The translations under genes were made by a program, and so were the position numbers. This document shows, piece by piece, positions 1 through 5,140 of a stretch of DNA of 5,941 nt; positions within the stretch are counted from its first letter, which is position 1, and the number at the start of each line of letters is the position of its first letter. Source of the DNA: Gammaproteobacteria bacterium (lineage in GTDB: Bacteria; Pseudomonadota; Gammaproteobacteria; Thiohalospirales; Thiohalospiraceae). The stretch covers positions 1 through 5,941 of the forward strand of contig DRMK01000049.1 of the NCBI GenBank assembly GCA_011322575.1. Reading direction: 5' to 3'. The notes beneath the pieces were generated by a model, which was not told the origin of the DNA, ran no database searches, and worked only from the letters and a program-made list of their open reading frames with translations.

Positions 1-298
1 GGCGCAGCGCGTCGACGATAATCAGCAGCTCCATCAGATTGTCGTTGGTGGGAGCGCAGGTGGGCTGGACCACGAACACATCCTTGCCGCGCACATTCTC
101 CATGATCTCCACCATCACCTCGCCGTCGCTGAACCTGCCCACGATGGCCTTGCCCAGCGGCATGTTGAGGTGCCCCACTATGGCGCGCGCCAGCGGAACA
201 TTGGCGTTGCCGGCGAACACCATCATCCGGTTGTCGGGATCGGTGCTCCCCTTGCCGGCACTGGGCGAGAACTTCTTGGAATGTAGCCGGGTAACCAT
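1..298 (-). CDS. prs: Ribose-phosphate pyrophosphokinase (PRPP synthetase), N-terminal part, cut by the window edge
   Basis: Prs transfers pyrophosphate from ATP to ribose 5-phosphate to make PRPP, the precursor of purines, pyrimidines, NAD, histidine and tryptophan; it is cytosolic. Only 99 codons are present. The family signature is clear: MMVFAGNAN (25-33), GRFSDGEVMVEI (54-65), ENVRGKDVFVVQPT (67-80) and CAPTNDNLMELL (81-92), very close to other proteobacterial Prs. The ATP- and PRPP-binding parts lie outside the window. The start is uncertain. ATG at 298 gives about 24 residues more than the usual family start, which would correspond to the double ATG at 226/223. I kept 298 because the intervening codons show the same G/C-rich third positions as the rest, and no good ribosome-binding site precedes either choice. 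It follows tRNA-Gln by 92 bases and probably belongs to the lolB-ispE transcription unit. Confidence 0.95.
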   Translation of the reverse strand, partial: MVTRLHSKKFSPSAGKGSTDPDNRMMVFAGNANVPLARAIVGHLNMPLGKAIVGRFSDGEVMVEIMENVRGKDVFVVQPTCAPTNDNLMELLIIVDALR

Positions 299-315
299 AA
301 TTTTCAATCAGAGAC

Positions 316-376
316 AGCAGCGGCCTCTTCCGCCGGGACAAAGCGGCAGTTCTCTCCCTGCCGAATCGCCGCTGCT
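316..376 (-). repeat. Nested inverted repeats in the tRNA-Gln to prs spacer (possible leader structure)
   Basis: The bases at 316-324 (AGCAGCGGC) are the exact reverse complement of those at 368-376, giving a 9-bp stem around a 43-base interior. Inside it a second hairpin pairs CGGCAG (344-349) with CTGCCG (358-363) around an 8-base loop. In the leftward transcript this would fold just after the tRNA 3' end and just before prs. No T-run follows in the direction of transcription, so it does not look like a Rho-independent terminator. It may affect tRNA 3' processing or prs mRNA stability or translation; that role is inferred. Confidence 0.4.
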
Positions 377-390
377 CCCGTATCCAAAAT

Positions 391-465
391 TGGTTGGGGC
401 GCCAGGATTCGAACCTGGGAATGCAGGGATCAAAACCCTGTGCCTTACCGCTTGGCGACGCCCCA
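391..465 (-). tRNA. tRNA-Gln, anticodon UUG, with encoded CCA
   Basis: Read on the minus strand this 75-base stretch folds into a complete cloverleaf. The acceptor stem TGGGGCG (465-459) pairs with CGCCCCA (401-395), the discriminator is A394 and CCA is encoded at 393-391. The D stem is GCC/GGC (456-454 with 444-442). The anticodon stem CAGGG/CCCTG (440-436 with 428-424) closes the loop TTTTGAT, which places anticodon TTG at 433-431. The T stem CCAGG/CCTGG (418-414 with 406-402) closes the loop TTCGAAT. TTG reads CAA and, by wobble, CAG. It lies 12 bases after the ispE stop and 92 bases before prs, so it is probably excised from a polycistronic transcript. I see no promoter of its own in the 12-base gap. 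Confidence 0.97.
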
Positions 466-477
466 GCAAGAGATGAT

Positions 478-1323
478 TCAATCGCTTTCCGCTTCCTGCA
501 GCCGTTCCAGCAGCGGCGAACGGTTCCTTCCCCGCGCCACGAACCCACGCCAGGGAGGGGGGATCTCCTCCAGCACCCGCTGCGCCTCGGCCCGCTTCCC
601 GAACCGGGCGAACAGGCAGCCGCCGGTGCCGGTCATCCGGGCCGGGGCACGGCCCTTCAACCACTCCAGCGCCTCGGCCACCACGGGGTAGCGTCCCACC
701 ACCGCCTGTTCAAGGGTATTCCCTCCTTCACCCTCGAGAAAGGCGCGTATTGTAATAGGGCGGGCGTCCCGTATCAAATCCGCCGCGGAGAAAATCTCCG
801 CGGTAGATACCCCGACTCCCGGATCCAGCACCAGAAACCACTCCTGCGGAACATCCACCGGCGTCAGCCGCTCCCCCACTCCCTCCGCCCAGGCCGCCCG
901 GCCATGGACGAATACCGGCACGTCAGCCCCCAGGCTCAGGCCCAGCCGGGCAAGCTCCCCGGATCCGAGACCACACCCCCAGAGATGGTTGAGCGCCACC
1001 AGCGTGGTGGCGGCGTTGGAGCTGCCTCCGCCCAGACCGCCTCCCATGGGGAGACGTTTCCGCAACAGGATGTCGACCCCCCGCGTCACGCCGCACTCCC
1101 GTTGCAGCAGGCGCGCCGCGCGGATCACCAGATCCCCCTCCTCCGGCACACCGGGCAACGCGGCGCGGCGCCGGACACGGCCGTCGTCGCGGACATGGAA
1201 CTCCAGCTCGTCTCCGTAGTCGAGGAACTGGAACAGGGTCTGCAACAGATGGTAGCCGTCCTCGCGGCGGCCCACCACGTGGAGAAACAGGTTCAGCTTG
1301 GCAGGGGCGGGCCAGGGGGTCAT
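478..1323 (-). CDS. ispE: 4-diphosphocytidyl-2-C-methyl-D-erythritol kinase
   Basis: IspE phosphorylates the 2-hydroxyl of CDP-methylerythritol with ATP, a step of the MEP route to isopentenyl diphosphate, in the cytosol. The 281-residue product has the family's usual length and GHMP-kinase layout. The N-terminal PAPAKLNLFLHV (5-16) includes the conserved Lys9. The glycine-rich ATP loop PMGGGLGGGSSNAAT spans 92-106. GADVPVF (132-138) holds Asp134, matching the catalytic Asp of the E. coli enzyme. The C-terminal glycine motif MTGTGGCLFARF spans 230-241. The start is fixed by the N-terminal motif, which begins only a few residues after the ATG. That ATG (1323-1321) overlaps the lolB TGA (1322-1320) in an ATGA junction, which suggests coupled translation. 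tRNA-Gln follows 12 bases after the TGA stop. Confidence 0.97.
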   Translation of the reverse strand: MTPWPAPAKLNLFLHVVGRREDGYHLLQTLFQFLDYGDELEFHVRDDGRVRRRAALPGVPEEGDLVIRAARLLQRECGVTRGVDILLRKRLPMGGGLGGGSSNAATTLVALNHLWGCGLGSGELARLGLSLGADVPVFVHGRAAWAEGVGERLTPVDVPQEWFLVLDPGVGVSTAEIFSAADLIRDARPITIRAFLEGEGGNTLEQAVVGRYPVVAEALEWLKGRAPARMTGTGGCLFARFGKRAEAQRVLEEIPPPWRGFVARGRNRSPLLERLQEAESD

Positions 1324-1964
1324 CCGGACAATGGGTTGGTACCGGCGCGGCGCATCCTGGTCACCACCCAGCGGTCGATCACCAGCCGCACCCGAAGTTG
1401 TCCGTTTTCCGCCAGCAGCCTGGAGGGCAGCTCCACTCCCCGGTTGCGCAGATATCGCCGGTAGCGGATGCGCCAGCCATCCTGACGCAACTCCTTGAGC
1501 CTTCCCATGCGATCCAGCAGCACCCTGGCGCCCGAGCCGGGGCGGGGCATGGCGCGCACCCAGTAACCCAGAGACGCCACCGGCAACCGGACGCCGCTCT
1601 GCTGGTAGAGCAGCCGTTCCGCATCTCCGTGGCGCATCAGAAGACGCCCCCGATCACGCATGGTGACGCCGTTCCGATCACCACTCAGCGTCACCGCTCC
1701 AGCCCCGAATGGCCCGCTCAGCCGAATCCGGTAGCGGTCCGCCTGCTGACGCCAGTGGAGGTTGGCGTTGACGCCATCACTGGAGCTGCGGATGGCAATC
1801 CGCCCGCGCAGCTCCCACCCGGTCAGCTGCTGCAGAACCTGCTGCTGCGCCCGCCACGCCGCCCCGGGGTCGGGCGGCGGCTGGCGCTGCATGGTGCTGC
1901 AGCCGGAGACCGCCACCATCCCCAGCAAGGCGAGAAGGGGAATCGATTGCCTCAGCGTGATCAT
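1320..1964 (-). CDS. lolB: Outer-membrane lipoprotein receptor LolB
   Basis: LolB accepts lipoproteins from the periplasmic carrier LolA and inserts them in the inner leaflet of the outer membrane. The product is 214 residues, close to E. coli LolB. It begins with a lipoprotein signal peptide: short basic n-region (MITLRQ), hydrophobic stretch to about 18, lipobox VSGC with Cys22, then Ser at +2, which fits outer-membrane sorting. The body carries family features: LTGWELRGRIAIRS (47-60), an HWRQQADRYRIRLSGPFGAGAVTLSG stretch (about 70-95), and a final beta-strand region GQLRVRLVIDRWVV. The frame is open for 48 more codons upstream (to 2108), but the signal peptide fixes the ATG at 1964. That ATG overlaps the TGA of the upstream TPR gene, and its own TGA overlaps the ispE ATG, so translation of all three is probably coupled. 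No strong Shine-Dalgarno precedes it. Confidence 0.94.
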   Translation of the reverse strand: MITLRQSIPLLALLGMVAVSGCSTMQRQPPPDPGAAWRAQQQVLQQLTGWELRGRIAIRSSSDGVNANLHWRQQADRYRIRLSGPFGAGAVTLSGDRNGVTMRDRGRLLMRHGDAERLLYQQSGVRLPVASLGYWVRAMPRPGSGARVLLDRMGRLKELRQDGWRIRYRRYLRNRGVELPSRLLAENGQLRVRLVIDRWVVTRMRRAGTNPLSG

Positions 1965-3697
1965 TGCAGATAACGCTGCCCGACATCGCGCAACCCCGGA
2001 TCGTCGGGTGCCTTGCGGCTGGCCTCCTCCCACAGCTTGCGCGCCTCGGCCCGCTTCCCGGACACCCACAAAACCTCCACCAGATGAGCGGCAATCTCCG
2101 CGTCCCACTCGTTGTCCAGCGCCTTGCGCAGATACCTGATCGCCTCCTCATGGCGTCCCATCCGATACAATACCCAGCCCATGCTGTCCTGGATGGCCGC
2201 ATCCTCGGGCTCCAGCTCCAGGGCGCGCCCTATGTAGCGGTAGGCCTCGTCGTAGCGGTCGGTACGATCCGCCAGAGTAAAACCGAGGGCATTCAGGGCC
2301 TGCGCGTTGTTTGGATCCGCCTGCAGCATCTTGCGCAGATTGCGTTCCACCATATCGAGCCGATCCAGACGCTCCGCCGCCATCGCCTGCGCATAGAGCA
2401 GCTCCGGGTTGTCAGGATAGCGCCGCAGCGCCCTCCCCAGCAGATCGAACGCCTCACCGTGCCGCTCCGCCAAACGCAGGATGTCCGCCTCCACCAGTAT
2501 GGTGCGTACCTCCTGGGCGGGATTGTCCTGCAGCAGCTCCTCCAGCAGCTGGCGCGCGCCGTCGGTATCTCCCTCGCGGGCGGTCAGAATGGCGATGCGC
2601 AGCCGCGCGTCGTAGTGGTAGCCGCCGCCGTTAACCTTGTGGTACCAGCGCATCGCGGTGCTGTCGTCCTGCCTCATCTCCGCAATGCGGCCCAGGAAGA
2701 AACTGGCATCCGCAACCCGCTGGCCGTGCTCCACGAGGTTCATGAAATAGTCGTGCGCCTCGGGCAGCTGTTCACCCTGGATTGCCAGCAGGCCGAGGGC
2801 GAACAGCACATCCGGATCGTCCGGGCTCATCCTTTCGAGCCGCTTGAACTCCTTGCGCGCCTCGGCGAAGCGGCTCTCCTGCACCAGCAGACGCGCGTAG
2901 GAGAGCGCAGTCTGCAGGTTTTCGGGATCTAGCCGGATCGCCTCGCGGTAGGCTGCCAGCGCCTCCTCTACGTCACCCTGACGCTGGTAAACGGCAGCGC
3001 GCAGGGCGTAGGCGTCACCCCAGCCGGGACGCTGCGCCAGAACCCGATCCAGTAGCTGGTGGGCTATGGCGTACTGCTCGGCAGCCAGCGCCAGATGTGC
3101 GTGGGCGAACATGGCATCCGGATCGCCGGGGTGTTTCTCCGCCAGACCAGCCATGGCCTGCAGCGCCGGCTGCCTGTCACGTTCCCGTCCCAGCAGCTGA
3201 GCTATGAACATGAACCCCTTCTGCGGCTGATCGGCATGGTTCCGGCGCACCTGCTCCAGTAACGGAATCGCCTCCTTCACCCGTCCGTTGCGCAGGTACA
3301 TGATAGCGGTCACCTGACGCGCCTCGCTCTCCTCGGGAGCCAGCTCCATCCAGCGCAGCGCAGCCTGCAGCGCCCTTTCCTTGTCACCGGCGTAGACCGC
3401 GATGCGGGCCGCCCGCTCCGCGATGCGCGGGTCCTCCGAGTGGCGCGCCGCGCGCAGGTAGTTCTCCGCGGACAGATCCATCGCGCCGCGCTGTCCCGCT
3501 ATTTCACCCACCAGAAGCTCGTAGAGAAGCTCCGCCTCGGGTGGACCCTTTCCATCCTGCATAACGGCGGGACCATGGTTTCGCTTCAACTGGGATGCCG
3601 TACATCCCGCCAGCAGGAGGGCGCAGGCCACCCCTATCAGGACGGCCCGACGGGAATATACGCCACGCCGTGGCGCTGAGTCTGAAATTACTCGCAT
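1961..3697 (-). CDS. lbcA: TPR-repeat outer-membrane lipoprotein, LbcA-like
   Basis: This is a predicted 578-residue lipoprotein built almost wholly of tetratricopeptide repeats. After a long basic n-region (Arg10, Arg11, Arg16, Arg17) a hydrophobic stretch (18-31) ends in the lipobox LAGC with Cys32; Thr at +2 favours the outer membrane. Helical repeats cover about 55-575. The clearest TPR units are near 227-258 (A-L-R-A-AVYQRQGDVEEALAAYREAIRLDP), 465-498 (NAQALNALGF to ALELEPED) and 499-531. The gene lies between hemA and lolB, where P. aeruginosa carries PA4667 (LbcA), the adaptor that binds the periplasmic protease CtpA for degradation of peptidoglycan hydrolases. The symbol rests on architecture and synteny, not on an alignment. 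ATG 3697 gives the more normal signal peptide. TTG at 3748 is a rival start with a good GAGAGG site but would put the Cys at residue 49. Its TGA overlaps the lolB ATG. Confidence 0.85.
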   Translation of the reverse strand: MRVISDSAPRRGVYSRRAVLIGVACALLLAGCTASQLKRNHGPAVMQDGKGPPEAELLYELLVGEIAGQRGAMDLSAENYLRAARHSEDPRIAERAARIAVYAGDKERALQAALRWMELAPEESEARQVTAIMYLRNGRVKEAIPLLEQVRRNHADQPQKGFMFIAQLLGRERDRQPALQAMAGLAEKHPGDPDAMFAHAHLALAAEQYAIAHQLLDRVLAQRPGWGDAYALRAAVYQRQGDVEEALAAYREAIRLDPENLQTALSYARLLVQESRFAEARKEFKRLERMSPDDPDVLFALGLLAIQGEQLPEAHDYFMNLVEHGQRVADASFFLGRIAEMRQDDSTAMRWYHKVNGGGYHYDARLRIAILTAREGDTDGARQLLEELLQDNPAQEVRTILVEADILRLAERHGEAFDLLGRALRRYPDNPELLYAQAMAAERLDRLDMVERNLRKMLQADPNNAQALNALGFTLADRTDRYDEAYRYIGRALELEPEDAAIQDSMGWVLYRMGRHEEAIRYLRKALDNEWDAEIAAHLVEVLWVSGKRAEARKLWEEASRKAPDDPGLRDVGQRYLQ

Positions 3698-3732
3698 TAT
3701 GGTTTTCAAATCTCTAAGTGCTACGAAAAACC

Positions 3733-3746
3733 GGGTAACTATACCC
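3733..3746. promoter_or_regulatory. Inverted repeat GGGTA-ACTA-TACCC, possible operator
   Basis: Five-base arms GGGTA (3733-3737) and TACCC (3742-3746) flank ACTA. The repeat sits in the divergent intergenic region and covers the candidate leftward -10 box, a place where a dimeric repressor could act. The arms are short, so chance is a real alternative. Confidence 0.25.
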
Positions 3747-3766
3747 AACTTCCGCCTCTCTTTTCA
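3738..3766 (-). promoter_or_regulatory. Candidate sigma70 promoter for the leftward operon
   Basis: On the minus strand TATAGT (3743-3738) matches the -10 consensus at five of six positions. TGAAAA (3766-3761), 17 bases upstream, matches the -35 consensus at only three. Transcription would begin near 3731, leaving a leader of about 34 bases before ATG 3697. This start point would exclude the alternative TTG at 3748. Assigned by eye. Confidence 0.3.
3755..3760 (-). promoter_or_regulatory. Shine-Dalgarno-like GAGAGG before the alternative TTG start of the TPR gene
   Basis: On the minus strand GAGAGG stands 6 bases before TTG 3748-3746, which is in frame with the TPR lipoprotein gene. It is the best ribosome-binding-like sequence near that gene; ATG 3697 has none as good. 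It therefore keeps the TTG start (595 residues) open, although the signal-peptide layout favours the ATG. Confidence 0.3.
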
Positions 3767-3853
3767 TCAAAATCGTTAATTCCCAGGTCTCCACCTTGTA
3801 TTCAGGCGGGGCATGTCGCAAAATTCAATCTGCATCAACCGGCAAGATGGTTT

Positions 3854-5140
3854 ATGTCGTTACTGGCATTTGGTGTCAATCACAAGACGGCTCCCGTGGA
3901 GATCCGGGAGAAAGTGGCCTTCGCTCCCGATCAGCTCTCCAGCGCGCTGCACGAGCTGGTGGCGCGCGACGGCCTGCGCGAGGCCGCTATCCTCTCCACC
4001 TGCAACCGTACCGAGCTGTATTGCGGAACCGAGGAGAGCGGGCCGGATTCGCCGGAACACTACCGCAAGGTGCTGCTGCAGTGGTTCTGCTCCTACCACG
4101 GCCTGGATATCGAACAGGTGAAGCCCTACACCTACCTCTATCCCGACCAATCCGCAGTGCGGCAGATCATGCGCGTGGCCAGCGGGCTGGACTCCCTGGT
4201 ACTGGGGGAACCCCAGATCCTCGGTCAGATGAAACAGGCCTACGTAACGGCGCACCGCGCGGGCACCATTGGCAACCATCTCAACCGGCTGTTCCAACAC
4301 ACATTTTCGGTAGCCAAACGGGTGCGCACCGATACCGCCATCGGCGCCAGCCCGGTCTCGGTGGCGTTCGCGGCAGTCAGCCTGGCGCGCCAGTTCTTCA
4401 GCGACCTCGAGAAACACACCGCCCTCCTGCTGGGCGCCGGCGAAACCACCGAACTGGTGGCGCGCCACCTGCGCGAGAACGGCATCGGCCGCATCATAAT
4501 CGCCAACCGCACCCTGGAGCGGGCCCACCTGCTGGCCAGCGAGGTGAACGGCTATGCCATCGGACTCTCCGAGGTGGAGGGACACCTGGCAGAGGCCGAT
4601 CTGGTGGTCTCCTCCACCGCCAGCCGGGAGCCGGTAATTGGCAAGGAGCAGACCCGCCAGGCCATCAAGAAGCGCAAGCGACGCCCTATCCTGATGATCG
4701 ACATCGCGGTGCCGCGTGACATCTCCCCCGAGGTGGCGGAACTGGACGACATCTATCTGTACACCGTAGACGACCTGGAGGAGATAATCCAGGAGGGGCT
4801 GCGCTCCCGCCAGGAGGCCGCCAAGCAGGCGGACGAGATCATCGACACCCATGTCTCCCGCTTCATGGGCTGGCTGCGCTCGCTGGATGCGGTGGATACC
4901 ATCCGCAGCTACCGCGAGGACGCCGCCACCACCCGCGACGCGGCGCTGGAGAAGGCGCGCCGCCAGCTGGCGGCCGGCCACGATCCGGAGCAGGTGGTGC
5001 AGGAGCTGGCCTGGGGCCTCACCAACAAGCTGATCCACACCCCCACCGCCCAGATGAGCCAGGCGGCCTACGCCGGGCGCGAGGAGCTGCTGGAGGCGGC
5101 GCGCGAACTGTTCAACATCAGCAAGCCAGAGCAAACTTGA
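3854..5140 (+). CDS. hemA: Glutamyl-tRNA reductase
   Basis: HemA reduces glutamyl-tRNA(Glu) with NADPH to glutamate-1-semialdehyde, the first committed step of the C5 route to 5-aminolevulinate and heme, in the cytosol. The product is 428 residues, slightly longer than E. coli HemA. The N-terminal MSLLAFGVNHKTAPVEIRE is typical and fixes the start. The catalytic domain has STCNRTELY (48-56) with nucleophile Cys50. SGLDSLVLGEPQILGQMKQAY spans 110-130. The NADPH-binding domain shows LLLGAGETTELVARHL (191-206), ANRT (217-220) and DIAVPRDI (283-290). A helical dimerisation domain follows from about 310, rich in charged residues. No active-site residue seems to be missing. The Leu at codon 3 is TTA; that codon and other codons of type TTA, CTA or TCA are absent from the rest of the gene. 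The TGA stop overlaps the TTG start of prfA by four bases (TTGA), as part of a hemA-prfA operon. Confidence 0.97.
   Translation: MSLLAFGVNHKTAPVEIREKVAFAPDQLSSALHELVARDGLREAAILSTCNRTELYCGTEESGPDSPEHYRKVLLQWFCSYHGLDIEQVKPYTYLYPDQSAVRQIMRVASGLDSLVLGEPQILGQMKQAYVTAHRAGTIGNHLNRLFQHTFSVAKRVRTDTAIGASPVSVAFAAVSLARQFFSDLEKHTALLLGAGETTELVARHLRENGIGRIIIANRTLERAHLLASEVNGYAIGLSEVEGHLAEADLVVSSTASREPVIGKEQTRQAIKKRKRRPILMIDIAVPRDISPEVAELDDIYLYTVDDLEEIIQEGLRSRQEAAKQADEIIDTHVSRFMGWLRSLDAVDTIRSYREDAATTRDAALEKARRQLAAGHDPEQVVQELAWGLTNKLIHTPTAQMSQAAYAGREELLEAARELFNISKPEQT

Larger units (their letters stand above)
3698..3853. promoter_or_regulatory. Divergent intergenic region between the TPR gene and hemA
   Basis: The two operons diverge from this 156-base stretch, which is clearly richer in A/T than the genes on either side (especially about 3700-3780). 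Both promoters should lie here. For the rightward hemA unit I see no convincing box pair; the best is a weak TTGTAT (3796-3801) with CAAAAT (3819-3824) at 17-base spacing. hemA also lacks a strong Shine-Dalgarno; only AAGATGG-like bases precede its ATG. No terminator-like hairpin with a T-run is present. Confidence 0.6.

Noticed and set aside
344..363. Hairpin considered as a Rho-independent terminator after tRNA-Gln
   Set aside because: No T-run follows it in the leftward direction, and the stem is only 6 bp.
391..465. A functional link between the tRNA here and HemA, which uses a charged tRNA as substrate
   Set aside because: HemA uses glutamyl-tRNA(Glu). The anticodon TTG makes this tRNA-Gln, and it lies on the opposite strand more than 3 kb away.
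394..1464. A 356-codon plus-strand open frame across the tRNA, ispE and the end of lolB
   Set aside because: It runs antisense to three clear genes, crosses the tRNA, and has a low-complexity product rich in Arg, Pro, Gly and His, as expected from an out-of-frame reading of GC-rich DNA.
1964..2932. A 322-codon plus-strand open frame opposite the TPR gene
   Set aside because: It is antisense to well-formed TPR repeats and has no recognisable domain; it is a by-product of codon bias.
3661..3675. Inverted repeat CGCCAC-GCC-GTGGCG near the start of the TPR gene
   Set aside because: It lies within the signal-peptide codons in GC-rich DNA; a 6-bp stem there is easily chance and it has no promoter context.
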